From positions 1 to 44,135 of the forward strand of contig RFNO01000061.1 in the NCBI GenBank assembly GCA_009927165.1: a stretch of 44,135 bases of DNA, written 5' to 3'. Positions 1 to 7,660 of the stretch are shown here, piece by piece. Under the pieces are notes generated by a model, which saw only the letters and a list, made by a program, of their open reading frames with translations, had not been told where the DNA came from and searched no databases. How positions within the stretch are numbered: position 1 is the first letter of the stretch; every line of letters starts with the position of its first letter. The stretch is from Pseudomonadota bacterium (GTDB lineage Bacteria; Bdellovibrionota; FAC87; UBA2466). The position numbers were made by a program, and so were the translations under genes.

Positions 1-32
1 GGCCCTGCTCTTGGGGAGCAGGGCCATCTTTT
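1..32. terminator. Strong GC-rich hairpin, probable terminator
   Basis: Bases 1-10 pair perfectly with 16-25 (10 bp, GC-rich) around a 5-nt loop. The plus strand continues with ATCTTTT, a weak U-tract. The hairpin lies 34 bases beyond the stop of the minus-strand ArsC-like gene, so it could end that transcript, a plus-strand transcript entering from outside, or both. The window edge prevents deciding. Confidence 0.65.
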
Positions 33-58
33 AAGAGCTAGAATTCTCTCAGAACTTC

Positions 59-466
59 TTAATTCGCTTCCAACTTTACTTCGGGAAGCGCCACTGGAAC
101 CGACAAGTTAGTAGCCGTGGTGTTCACAAATTCAAAAAGAGATTTTTCATCAAATCCTTGATAAGCACGGTTATCACGGATAATCAAAGGTCGCTTAATA
201 AGATTGGGATCTTTCAACATCAAGCGGATAGCTTCGTTTTTCGTTGTTCGTCTTTTTCCGAGTGAGTTGTCCTTATAAGTAGTGCTTCTTTGGTTCAGAC
301 TAGCGTAAATATTTTCAGCTTTGATTACTTTTTCCAGGAGACTTCGTGGGGGGGGCTCATGAACGATATCTTTAAGTTGGTACTTCACACCTTTTTTGTT
401 CAAAAAAGCGATTGCTTTCTTGCATTGTGCGCAACTTTTCTTCGCGTATAGAACGATTTCTCCCAT
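59..466 (-). CDS. ArsC/Spx-family thioredoxin-fold reductase-like protein
   Basis: This is a 135-residue protein starting MGEIVLYAKKSCAQCKKA, a thioredoxin-fold beta strand followed by a CxxC pair (CAQC, residues 12-15). Family members use the first Cys for thiol redox chemistry (arsenate reductase) or as a redox sensor (Spx). The pattern RRTTKNEAIRLMLKDPNLIKRPLI matches the ArsC-family signature in which a lysine/arginine and proline precede the C-terminal strand (KRPLI). Length fits ArsC/YffB/Spx proteins (about 115-135 aa). The start is supported by AAGGAG seven bases upstream of the ATG. It is divergent from the flavoprotein gene. No arsenic genes are nearby, so a specific arsenate role is not claimed; an uncharacterised thiol oxidoreductase is equally likely. 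Confidence 0.8.
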   Translation of the reverse strand: MGEIVLYAKKSCAQCKKAIAFLNKKGVKYQLKDIVHEPPPRSLLEKVIKAENIYASLNQRSTTYKDNSLGKRRTTKNEAIRLMLKDPNLIKRPLIIRDNRAYQGFDEKSLFEFVNTTATNLSVPVALPEVKLEAN

Positions 467-628
467 TTGCGTACTCCTTAGGGCGTTAATTGTGAGACAG
501 AGTGTTTAGCACATGCTTCGGTTCGCCACAAGTTTCTTCTCGGAAAACTGCATTCCATGCGGGATTCCAGGCTTGTGCCCAATTTTGTCAGTTGAGAAAA
601 TTTTAGAAAACCTTTAATAAGAGGCCCC

Positions 629-1240
629 GTGGCTAAAAAACCGAAAAAACTGAAAAAAATACCTGTCTCGTCGATTCCCAAAGACTTGGGAGTCACTCGA
701 CGGAGTTCGATGCTTCAAGGAAAAAAAATAGCGTTGGCTATTGGAGGAGGAATTGGGGCCACTGAAGCCGTTAAAATTGCAAGGGAAATTCGCCGGCAAG
801 GAGCAGTAGTCAAAGCGTTCTTGAGTCCTCAAGCACTTCGGTTCATTACTCCCCTCAGTGTGGAGTGGGCTACTCTCGCAAAGCCTGTGATCGAAGCAGG
901 TCCCCAAGTGGAATATTTGGAAGAGTTTGATAGCGTTCTTGTTGCTCCCACTACATTGCACATACTTTCCAAGAGCGCGCTGGGGCTTACGGATACGGTT
1001 GTCGACTTATTGATTGCCAATCAGTTGGGGAGCCAACGAAAAGTGTTTATGGTTCCAGCCATGAATATTCAATTATGGGATCATCCTTTGAGAGAAAGTT
1101 ATCAGAAAAGTTTAGAAAGTTGGGGAGTAGCATTCTTTCCTTTTAAGGAAGAGGAAAACAGACTGAAAGTTCCCGATGCTCGAAGTTTGGTGGAATGGAT
1201 GTCGAGAGAATTATCTCGGGACAAACAAAAAGGAATTTAA
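629..1240 (+). CDS. Flavoprotein of the CoaC/Dfp (phosphopantothenoylcysteine decarboxylase) family
   Basis: The 203-residue protein starts at GTG with AAGAGG just upstream. After a basic N-terminal extension (about 28 residues) comes KIALAIGGGIGATEAVKIAREIRRQGA, the FMN-binding Rossmann-like start of the HFCD flavoprotein family. VLVAPTTLHILSKSALGLTD and the motif PAMNIQLWDHP correspond to the cofactor/substrate-recognition loops (PAMNxxMW type) of phosphopantothenoylcysteine decarboxylases. It carries only the decarboxylase-like half and lacks the CoaB synthetase domain of bifunctional Dfp. It could be a monofunctional CoaC or another flavin-dependent decarboxylase or UbiX-like protein; I favour CoaC-like from the PAMN motif. 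The stop lies two bases before the start of the downstream methyltransferase gene, indicating co-transcription. Confidence 0.8.
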   Translation: MAKKPKKLKKIPVSSIPKDLGVTRRSSMLQGKKIALAIGGGIGATEAVKIAREIRRQGAVVKAFLSPQALRFITPLSVEWATLAKPVIEAGPQVEYLEEFDSVLVAPTTLHILSKSALGLTDTVVDLLIANQLGSQRKVFMVPAMNIQLWDHPLRESYQKSLESWGVAFFPFKEEENRLKVPDARSLVEWMSRELSRDKQKGI

Positions 1241-1242
1241 AA

Positions 1243-2358
1243 ATGGAAATTCAAGTTGAAATAAAGAGAATGGGATTAGAAGGACAAGGAGTTGGTTATG
1301 ATCCCGAAGGGAATATTTATTTTGTGCCCGGTGCTCTCACCGGAGATAAAGTTCTTGTTCGAAGTCCAGAAGATCAAAAAAAATATCGCGACGCTGAAAT
1401 TGTTGAACTCATAGAACCCAATGGAAAAAGAGTTACCCCTATCTGTCAGTATTTCCAAAAGTGCGGTGGATGTGACTGGTTGCAATGGGATTACTCCGCT
1501 CAGCTAGAGGCCAAAGAAGAAATCATTAAGCATATTTTGGATAGGGGTGACTTGAAGCCAGAGATGTTTAAGCCTATTCGAAAAGCTGAGCAGACACTTC
1601 ACTACCGAAACCGAGTACAAATTCGAAAAACAAAAGACACAGTTGGGTTTTTTAGAAAAAAATCTCACGAGCTCATCGATGTGGAAACCTGTCAGGTGGC
1701 GGCACCCGAAATCAATGAAGAGCTGAAGAAAATCAGGAGCGAAAAAACCGAGAGCACAGAGCCGGTAACAAAAATTGAGCTCTACTTAGGGAAAGATGGA
1801 AAAGTTTATCGATTTGATAATGTTCCTCATTCTTTTTCTGGTTTTGCTCAAATTCACTCAGGTCAAAATCAGCTTTTGCAGCAAATGGTGAGAGAAGGAG
1901 TGGTTCAAACACACGGAAAAAAAGTGTTGGAACTCTACTGCGGCGATGGAAACCTCACTTTTGGGTATTTACCCGAAGTAGAGTACGTAGTTGGGGTAGA
2001 CGCGTCGCAAAGCGCTATTGAATCGGCTCGTCTTCAACGGCCAGACGAACTGAAGTCTAAAGTTGCTTTCTTTGCAGACAAAGTGGATTGCGGGTTAGTA
2101 CGAAGGTTGCCACAAGAGTTAAAAGACTATGATACACTGATCGTAGATCCTCCGAGGCAGGGAATGTCAGGTTCGCTCGCTGGATTTTTACATAATCAGT
2201 TAAAAACGATAATCTATATCTCATGTTCTCCAGTGACTTTCACTCAAGACGCACAGTGCCTCAAAAAGGACTTTATTCTTCAAACAGTGGAACCCATCGA
2301 CATGTTTCCCAATACTCGTCATGTGGAATTGGTAACCGTCTGGTCACGGCGTTCTTAG
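1243..2358 (+). CDS. RlmD/TrmA-family class I RNA (uracil-C5) methyltransferase
   Basis: The 371-residue protein transfers a methyl group from S-adenosylmethionine to uracil C5 in rRNA or tRNA. Residues 1-60 resemble a TRAM RNA-binding domain. Cys68, Cys74, Cys77 and Cys150 (CX5CGGC...C) form the 4Fe-4S site typical of RlmD-type enzymes. LELYCGDGNLTF is the SAM motif, VDPPRQGM the conserved DPPR loop, and YISCSPVTF contains the catalytic Cys (SCNP in most members, SCSP here). The ATG at 1243 was chosen over an upstream in-frame ATG at 1195, which would overlap the flavoprotein gene by 46 bases; AAAGGAA lies just upstream of 1243. The exact target (for example U1939 or U747 of 23S rRNA, or tRNA U54) cannot be read from the sequence. 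Confidence 0.9.
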   Translation: MEIQVEIKRMGLEGQGVGYDPEGNIYFVPGALTGDKVLVRSPEDQKKYRDAEIVELIEPNGKRVTPICQYFQKCGGCDWLQWDYSAQLEAKEEIIKHILDRGDLKPEMFKPIRKAEQTLHYRNRVQIRKTKDTVGFFRKKSHELIDVETCQVAAPEINEELKKIRSEKTESTEPVTKIELYLGKDGKVYRFDNVPHSFSGFAQIHSGQNQLLQQMVREGVVQTHGKKVLELYCGDGNLTFGYLPEVEYVVGVDASQSAIESARLQRPDELKSKVAFFADKVDCGLVRRLPQELKDYDTLIVDPPRQGMSGSLAGFLHNQLKTIIYISCSPVTFTQDAQCLKKDFILQTVEPIDMFPNTRHVELVTVWSRRS

Positions 2359-3230
2359 CCCTTTGGTGTTTCTGGGCTTATCCCACCTTTGCTGAAGAAG
2401 CGGGGGGAGATGTGGCCATTACTGTTAAGGAAACCGAATTTAGAAAAGAGGCTTCCAACTTAGCTGATAGTTACGGGATCCTTCCGGTTAAAAGTCTTGT
2501 GACCGTTACCGGAGAGAAAAAAGGTAAATTTATCGGAGTGGAAGTCGAACTAGAAGATGGAACTTTTACCGGGTGGATTGACGCCACTTCACTCAAAAAG
2601 ACGGACTCGAGCGGTGAAAGTGCTGAACAAGAAGAGTCTGAGAAAAAAATCATTCAGCCCAAAAGGTACAAAAAGAAAAATCCGGTCAGTATTCCCAAGG
2701 ACGAAGGAATTCTCTTAGGCCGAGCCCCCACGTTTAGTTACGGGCTAGTCGCGGGTGGCCAGCTCGATTTGATGACAGTCGATTCCGATGGTTCGAGTAT
2801 CAGCGGGAATGGTTACACCATCGGTGGCAGTTTATCTTTTCTTCTCGATCCCTCTTTTAGATTGAGAACGGAAGTTGCTTATACATCTCACGGCGGAGTC
2901 AACGACGTTAATCGATTGGCAATTATCAATTTTCTGGATATTTCCGCAATGGGGGAACTCCCATTGGGCCCGTCATTTTATGCTTTTGCGGGATTCCAAT
3001 ATTCGCTAGGGATTGGGATCGATAATCAAGAAGGGGCTATTCCTTCAGCAGCTTTAACCGATGCTTCTGAGGCCTCTGGTCCTTGGGCCCAGGCGGGTCT
3101 TGGATATAAGTTCTCAGTAGGGGAAATGAGCTTTCTTTCGATTCGGCTCCGTTATGCAGGGGCCATTGTTACCAATCCGATTGCCTTCCATACGTTTGGT
3201 GCTCAAGCCGTCTGGGAAATTGAAGGTTAG
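2223..3230 (+). CDS. Exported SH3b-domain plus beta-barrel envelope protein (start uncertain)
   Basis: The frame is open from an ATG at 2223, but its first 40 or so codons lie inside the methyltransferase gene and do not look like a protein start. A good signal peptide begins near 2328 (GNRLVTAFLALWCFWAYPTFA, cleavage before EEA), yet the only start-like codons there are ATT (2328) and CTG (2340); a GTG sits at 2256. Mature protein: about 60 residues with SH3b features (TVTGEKKGKFIGVEVE...GWIDATSLKK), a charged linker, then about 170 residues of alternating aromatic/hydrophobic strands rich in Gly ending WEIEG, consistent with a small outer-membrane beta-barrel. Function is unknown; possibly envelope structure or peptidoglycan contact through the SH3b part. 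Confidence 0.65.
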   Translation: MFSSDFHSRRTVPQKGLYSSNSGTHRHVSQYSSCGIGNRLVTAFLALWCFWAYPTFAEEAGGDVAITVKETEFRKEASNLADSYGILPVKSLVTVTGEKKGKFIGVEVELEDGTFTGWIDATSLKKTDSSGESAEQEESEKKIIQPKRYKKKNPVSIPKDEGILLGRAPTFSYGLVAGGQLDLMTVDSDGSSISGNGYTIGGSLSFLLDPSFRLRTEVAYTSHGGVNDVNRLAIINFLDISAMGELPLGPSFYAFAGFQYSLGIGIDNQEGAIPSAALTDASEASGPWAQAGLGYKFSVGEMSFLSIRLRYAGAIVTNPIAFHTFGAQAVWEIEG

Positions 3231-3415
3231 ATCCTCATGTCGAACTAAAGGTCATTGGGTTTGCTGTCAGCTTTGTATACGATTGGCCTTAGCGGTACTG
3301 TCCATTCATGGCCCACCCTAAATATTTGAAATAATGAACTAATTTAAAATTGAAATTTTGGACTGTCTGTATTCAGGACAGTCGATAGACACTGGAAACT
3401 GGTGTGGAGGCTTGA

Positions 3416-3478
3416 ATGGGCATCAAAAAATCTGGCACGCCGACTGCAATCTCTAAGATCAACACAACAACCAGTTAA
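3416..3478 (+). CDS. Possible 20-residue leader or micro-ORF
   Basis: ATG at 3416 is preceded by GGAGG (3406-3410), an ideal ribosome-binding site at ideal distance. The frame encodes MGIKKSGTPTAISKINTTTS and stops at TAA 3476-3478. The same frame then remains open for 56 codons through the repeat region and the terminator to a TGA just beyond. This may be a genuine micropeptide, a leader peptide, the 5' part of a small gene cut by a nonsense mutation, or chance. No homolog is recognised, and the sigma54-like site lies inside it. Confidence 0.3.
   Translation: MGIKKSGTPTAISKINTTTS
3433..3448 (+). promoter_or_regulatory. Sigma54-type (-24/-12) promoter candidate
   Basis: TGGCACG, four bases, then CTGCA: this matches the sigma54 consensus TGGCACG-N4-TTGCA at all positions except one T, with exact GG/GC spacing. 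Transcription would start about 12 bases after the GC, near 3459, and run through the CAACTT repeats to the terminator at 3602-3632. It overlaps the micro-ORF, which argues that only one of the two interpretations is functional. Confidence 0.4.
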
Positions 3479-3480
3479 AG

Positions 3481-3583
3481 CAACTTTGGATACATCGAGA
3501 CAAAACAACTTAGGGATACATCTGGGAAGCAGCTTGAAAGACAACTTGAAAAACAACATGAATTAGCAAACTCAGGACAACAT
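3481..3583 (+). repeat. Short imperfect tandem repeats, CAACTT core, about 12-nt period
   Basis: CAACTT/CAGCTT/CAACAT/CAAACT cores start at 3481, 3506, 3530, 3542, 3554, 3567 and 3578. The first two units also share GATACATC (3489-3496 and 3515-3522). In the frame of the micro-ORF the later units read Q-L-E-R/Q-L-E-K, so a coding origin is possible. Confidence 0.6.
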
Positions 3584-3601
3584 CATGTCGTCTGTTTGAT
3601 T

Positions 3602-3632
3602 AAAGGGACTCTTTTTAGGGTCCCTTTTTATT
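3602..3632 (+). terminator. Rho-independent terminator (plus strand)
   Basis: AAAGGGAC (3602-3609) pairs with GTCCCTTT (3620-3627) around a 10-base loop and is followed by TTTTTATTT. The last bases overlap the stop codon of the convergent S9 peptidase gene. On the minus strand the hairpin is not followed by a U-run, so it mainly serves rightward transcription. Confidence 0.85.
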
Positions 3633-5706
3633 TGCCTTTTTCAAACTGATTCTCAAAAAAGTGCACCATCAATCGAGCTTGTTCCAAAATATTTCTCAGT
3701 TTGGTGTTTCCGTGTCCTTCGTCAGGAAAAATCTTTAATTCTACTGGAATATTTTTTTCCTTGAGGGTTTTTACTAATTGCTCTGTTTCACTGACGGGTA
3801 CTCGTGGATCATTTGCTCCGTGAAAAACCAAAAGCGGCGTTTTGATTTTATTCAGATAATTCATGGGGGATACAGAGTTGAGAAACTGCTCGTCAGATAG
3901 AGGACCGTACTCCACTTCTCTTAAAGGTCTTCGATAGGGTTTAGTATTTTTAAGAAAAGTAATGAAGTCGGTTATGCCAACAGATTCAGAAGCTGCTGCA
4001 AACAAATCTCTGCCTTCCTGAATACTTCTTAGCACCATGAATCCGCCATAACTTCCTCCAAAAATGCCGAGTTGATTGGGTAAAGTGTATCCCTGGCTGA
4101 TCAACCACTTTGCTCCTTCTAAAGTGTCTTTAACGCTATCCATTCGTTTTTTGTAATCATCCAAACTAACATAAGTCTTTCCATAACCAGTGCTGCCTCG
4201 AACATTGGGAGCTAAAATTCCAAAGCCCCGCTGGAGAAAATATTGAAATATTTTACTAAAAGCTGGCCGATATTGAGATTCGGGACCCCCATGGCTATAA
4301 ATCACAAACGGAATAGGTCTCTTATTTACTGCGTAATCATTAGGTAAAAATAAAAAAGCTGGAATTTGCCTTCCATCAAATGAAGGATATTTAATGAGAG
4401 TTTCACTAGCGAAACATCGATTGTCGATGAGACTTTTTGCAGTCTGAGTCCAAGGAATCTTCTTGCCCCCGCGCCAGAGCCAAACTCCAGTAGGTTGGGA
4501 AGTAGACGTTTCAGAGAAAAAGAATTGTTTATCAGTGCCTTCGCGAACAAAACTGGGCGATCCCATCACTGCATCTCTATTTCTCGGTACCGAAAAGGGT
4601 TTTTGGAAAAGACCGTTTGATAAAAGCTCTGATCCAGAAAAAATACCATATCCATCTTGGTTCGTCATATAGATCAGACTTCGCCGAGAATTATCTAACT
4701 TAAAATCTTCGATTTCTCCGCTCTCTCGAGTAAGTAAATGAGGAGTTGAGTTTTCTTTGAGATCAATCAGCTGCAATTGCCCCCTCTCGGTTTTGTAATC
4801 TGAGATAAAAAGCAATGAACTTGAATTAGCAGTGAACACCCCTTGTTTACTTGAGGTTTTTCCAAGTGAACTTGTCACATTAGTCATTTTGTTCTTTTTG
4901 AGATCAAAAACCAAAACGTCACTATCTGTAACCGAACGATATTGTGTGAGAGCAATTAGTTGTCCATTCGATGAAATGTCGGTGATGGAGTTCAGACCCT
5001 GCATTTCTGCAAGCAATGTTTCTTTTTTGCTTGAGAGATCCATTTTGTAGAGATCAAAATCGACTCCGTTTCTGCGGTTGGAAGTAAAAGCAATCCAATC
5101 TGATTGGGGCCCCCAAAAAAAACTTTCCACGCGTTCCTTTGGGCCTGCTACTAATGTCTCAAATTCTTTCGTAGTCAATTTCAATAAATGGAGCTGATAT
5201 TGTTCGTTACCTCCTTCTTGAGTGGAGAAAATAATTTGATTGAACTGGGGACTGAGTCGATAATTTACTACTCCTTCGCTAAAAAAGCTTATTTGGCTGG
5301 GCCACTGACCAGGTTGAGACAAGTGAAATACTTGCGGACTCTCCCTCAGATCAGAAAGAAAATAGACACCCCCAACACCATCCGATTGGGGTTGGCTTGA
5401 CGATGTAATTTGTACAAAGGTTTCCACTGAATGGCGCGCGGCACAGTTTGCGGAAACAAGGCCGGCTGTGCTTGTGAGTTTGTTGAGTGATGCTGATTTC
5501 TTAAACCCAGGTATTCCTTTTGACGAGGAACTTTGGGAATTCTCCGAAGATGAGGATTCATTCAAGACAGCTCCCTGCTTTCTGTGTTTTCGTAAGTCGG
5601 GGCCAGACTCGGAAGTGGAGAGGGATTCGGCAGAACCGACTCCTGAAAGTAACCAGCTGAGCAAGATCAGAGTTAAGGCATTGAAATTAAATAAAAAAAA
5701 CGGCAT
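3628..5706 (-). CDS. Exported S9-family serine peptidase (prolyl oligopeptidase/acylaminoacyl type)
   Basis: This 692-residue protein has a signal peptide (residues 1-26, hydrophobic, ending SAES), so it should act in the periplasm or outside. After a Ser-rich linker, residues 100-430 carry WD-like repeats of a beta-propeller (for example WGPQSDWIAFTSNRRNGVDFDLYKMD), which filters peptides in S9 enzymes. The C-terminal alpha/beta-hydrolase domain has GGSYGGFM (nucleophile Ser), HGANDPRVP (Asp) and PDEGHG (His), the full catalytic triad in family order. YSHGGPESQY forms the oxyanion region. AAGGA lies seven bases before the ATG. It stands alone between convergent and divergent neighbours. Substrate is unknown; oligopeptide breakdown is the family role. 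Confidence 0.92.
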   Translation of the reverse strand: MPFFLFNFNALTLILLSWLLSGVGSAESLSTSESGPDLRKHRKQGAVLNESSSSENSQSSSSKGIPGFKKSASLNKLTSTAGLVSANCAARHSVETFVQITSSSQPQSDGVGGVYFLSDLRESPQVFHLSQPGQWPSQISFFSEGVVNYRLSPQFNQIIFSTQEGGNEQYQLHLLKLTTKEFETLVAGPKERVESFFWGPQSDWIAFTSNRRNGVDFDLYKMDLSSKKETLLAEMQGLNSITDISSNGQLIALTQYRSVTDSDVLVFDLKKNKMTNVTSSLGKTSSKQGVFTANSSSLLFISDYKTERGQLQLIDLKENSTPHLLTRESGEIEDFKLDNSRRSLIYMTNQDGYGIFSGSELLSNGLFQKPFSVPRNRDAVMGSPSFVREGTDKQFFFSETSTSQPTGVWLWRGGKKIPWTQTAKSLIDNRCFASETLIKYPSFDGRQIPAFLFLPNDYAVNKRPIPFVIYSHGGPESQYRPAFSKIFQYFLQRGFGILAPNVRGSTGYGKTYVSLDDYKKRMDSVKDTLEGAKWLISQGYTLPNQLGIFGGSYGGFMVLRSIQEGRDLFAAASESVGITDFITFLKNTKPYRRPLREVEYGPLSDEQFLNSVSPMNYLNKIKTPLLVFHGANDPRVPVSETEQLVKTLKEKNIPVELKIFPDEGHGNTKLRNILEQARLMVHFFENQFEKGK

Positions 5707-5817
5707 CTCATTGTCCTTTTTAAAAAAATACTTATTTTAACTAATAACCAACGGCATCCCTATTATAGGATGAGTTTGATTTTACTTCTGTGAATTTTAA
5801 AGTGATAAGGCTGCTAC

Positions 5818-6741
5818 ATGGATAAAGATCTTTATGAAATTTTAGGCGTTAAAAAAGAAGCCAATGACGGTGAAATTCGAAAGGCCTATCTCAAGCTTGC
5901 GAAAAAATATCATCCGGACGTTAATCCGGGTGATAAAGCGGCCGAGCAAAAATTTAAAGAGATCAATTTAGCGTACGAAGTACTGAAAGATGAAAAAAAG
6001 CGTGCTCAGTATGATCAAATGCGAGCGATGGGTGCTAACCCCTTTGCGCGGGCTCGGGCCGGAGCCGGAGCAGGGCCAGCGGGATTTGGAGGAATGGGGA
6101 GTGATGCTTTTGATAATTTTGGATTAGGTGATTTGTTTGAGGAAATCTTTGGGGCCGGGGGAGGATCGCGAACTTCCGGTCGACCAAGACCGTCCTACTA
6201 CGCTGGGCGAGGTCAGGACCGGGAAATGGTTTTAAATATTTCTTTCGTCGAAGCAGCAAAAGGAGGAGAGCGTCTCATTCAGTTTACAGATGGAAAAAAG
6301 TTAACGGTAAAAATTCCAGCTGGGGTTGATGAAGGGTCCAAAATTAAGTTGTCGGGCCAAGGCGAGCCGGGTTTCGGAGGAGGAACCCCAGGCGATTTAA
6401 TTATTAAGCTTCATGTGGCCGAGCATCCCATTTTTAAAAGAGAGGGTAATCATATTGTGCTGAGACTTCCCGTTACTTTTGAAGAAGCTGTAATGGGAGC
6501 TGAAGTGGAAGTTCCCACTGTGGATGGAATTGTTCATTTACGAATTCCCCCAGCCATTTCCAGCGGTCAAAGAATGAAACTAGCTGGAAAAGGTATCCTG
6601 AACGCAAAAACCGGCCAACGCGGAGATCAGTTTGTAGAAGTGTTAATAAAAGTTCCGAAGGAGCTTCCAGAGGAATATCGAAAAGCTGCCGAAGTCATTA
6701 AAAATGTGCCCTTCAATCCCAGAGAGGGGCTGCTCTCTTAG
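5818..6741 (+). CDS. cbpA: CbpA-like J-domain co-chaperone (class II DnaJ)
   Basis: The 307-residue Hsp40 stimulates DnaK ATPase activity and delivers unfolded proteins. The J domain is at residues 1-68 with the invariant HPD in KYHPDVNPGDK. A Gly/Phe/Ala-rich segment follows (residues 75-125), then two beta-sandwich C-terminal domains (LTVKIPAGVDEGSKIKLSGQGEPG and HLRIPPAISSGQRMKLAGKG). No CxxCxGxG zinc-finger repeats are present, so it is a CbpA/DnaJ-2 type rather than canonical DnaJ. It is divergent from the S9 peptidase gene, and its 3' end overlaps the convergent DUF72 gene by 29 bases. No DnaK gene is in the window. The symbol is by domain architecture only. Confidence 0.88.
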   Translation: MDKDLYEILGVKKEANDGEIRKAYLKLAKKYHPDVNPGDKAAEQKFKEINLAYEVLKDEKKRAQYDQMRAMGANPFARARAGAGAGPAGFGGMGSDAFDNFGLGDLFEEIFGAGGGSRTSGRPRPSYYAGRGQDREMVLNISFVEAAKGGERLIQFTDGKKLTVKIPAGVDEGSKIKLSGQGEPGFGGGTPGDLIIKLHVAEHPIFKREGNHIVLRLPVTFEEAVMGAEVEVPTVDGIVHLRIPPAISSGQRMKLAGKGILNAKTGQRGDQFVEVLIKVPKELPEEYRKAAEVIKNVPFNPREGLLS

Positions 6742-7660
6742 AAGAAAACAACAGAGTCACTATTTCCTGAATCGTTGTGGGGGCGCATCCTTCAAATCGA
6801 TTGTTTACTAGCACAAAAGCTGTTTTTGATTCGCTGAGAATATCCAAGAGATGTTCCACTACGGAAGCCCGTATCTCGGGAAGCGGTTCTTGAATCCTCT
6901 CGTAGGGTGCAAAATTATCTACTGCTTCTTGGTAAATAGTGCCCGGCTTTAATAGTAATCTGAAAATAAAGAAGGGGAGAGGAAAGTCCTTTGCCTTTTG
7001 CCACTGGAACTCAATTTCTGGCATTTGGGTCCAGCTATTAAAGACGTGTGTCACTTGATGTTTGATTAAGGTATGAAAATACTTTGGTTGAAGCCAATTT
7101 GAGTTTCTCAGCTCTATCGCCAGAGGAAGCGAACAGTTCAACCTTACTTCCCCCAAAAAGTTATCGAGTCTATCGACAAATTCACTGCCGCTTGACATTG
7201 TCTCTCGACGAAAGTGAGAAAACTCCAAAATGATAGCGCCCAGTTTATCCTCAAGAACCTGAATGGGTTCCAAGAAATGCTCAATGAAGAGCTGGGGATT
7301 CAAAAAATCTGAATTGTTTTGTCCTGCCTGCTTTCCATAGCGAGGAATTTTGGGGAATCTGGGAACGGTTATTTTGTCTGAGGCCTTTAATACAAACTTG
7401 AAATCAGCGGGTGTTTGGTCAAAATACCGCTTCATTTGGTTTTTGGTAGGCCAAGCATAGTAAGTGTGATCGATTCCCACACAAGCAAATTGCTCACTGT
7501 ACTCAGAAAGTGCAGTTTCATTAAAAGCTTTCTCGGATGTATAAGGTTTTGAATAAACCATGCCTTTCCACCCAACATATTTCCAACTGGAAGTTCCGCA
7601 AAAGATAGAAGCCTTCTTTAGTTTTTCAATCTCGGGTACCAAGAGTGGCTCCTGGGACAA
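6713..7660 (-). CDS. DUF72 (YecE-like) family protein
   Basis: The 315-residue protein shows the DUF72 pattern: an N-terminal CGTSSWKYVGWKGMVYS, then VGIDHTYYAWPTKNQMKRYFDQTPADFKFVLKA, then LGAIILEFSHFR, and a late LAIELRNSNWL strand, the order of a TIM-barrel-like fold. The biochemical function of the family is unknown; a nuclease or isomerase relationship has been suggested from structure. The start is TTG (7660) with AGGA five bases upstream, inside the 3' end of the penicillin-acylase gene; the 35-base overlap suggests translational coupling. The 3' end overlaps cbpA convergently. Confidence 0.85.
   Translation of the reverse strand: MSQEPLLVPEIEKLKKASIFCGTSSWKYVGWKGMVYSKPYTSEKAFNETALSEYSEQFACVGIDHTYYAWPTKNQMKRYFDQTPADFKFVLKASDKITVPRFPKIPRYGKQAGQNNSDFLNPQLFIEHFLEPIQVLEDKLGAIILEFSHFRRETMSSGSEFVDRLDNFLGEVRLNCSLPLAIELRNSNWLQPKYFHTLIKHQVTHVFNSWTQMPEIEFQWQKAKDFPLPFFIFRLLLKPGTIYQEAVDNFAPYERIQEPLPEIRASVVEHLLDILSESKTAFVLVNNRFEGCAPTTIQEIVTLLFSSKRAAPLWD

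Larger units (their letters stand above)
3231..3601 (+). other. Intergenic region of 397 bases with hairpins, repeats and a terminator
   Basis: Between the envelope-protein gene and the S9 peptidase gene there is no conventional gene. It holds a 7-bp hairpin (3361-3367 with 3377-3383), a second hairpin with two G-U pairs (3389-3395 with 3399-3405), a GGAGG followed by a 20-codon ORF, a sigma54-like site, a run of CAACTT-like repeats and a clear rho-independent terminator on the plus strand. The terminator with its U-run shows that something transcribed rightward normally ends here. It may be the upstream operon, a small RNA or both. Confidence 0.6.
3460..3632 (+). ncRNA. Candidate small RNA with 12-nt CAACTT-type repeats
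   Basis: A transcript from the sigma54-like site would be about 170 nt. It would contain seven CAACTT-like units spaced mostly 11-13 or 24-25 bases apart and end at a strong intrinsic terminator. Unpaired A/C-rich repeated segments are typical of RNAs that bind mRNAs or RNA-binding proteins. No Rfam family is recognised by eye. The region could instead be untranslated RNA of the upstream gene or a decayed coding sequence. Confidence 0.3.

Noticed and set aside
592-620. TTGAGA with TAATAA upstream of the flavoprotein gene as a promoter
   Set aside because: The start would fall on the ribosome-binding site and the GTG, leaving no leader; not convincing.
3344-3559. Minus-strand 71-codon frame in the intergenic region
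   Set aside because: No ribosome-binding site, and its Cys/Leu/Phe-rich composition looks random; it is the reverse of the repeats.
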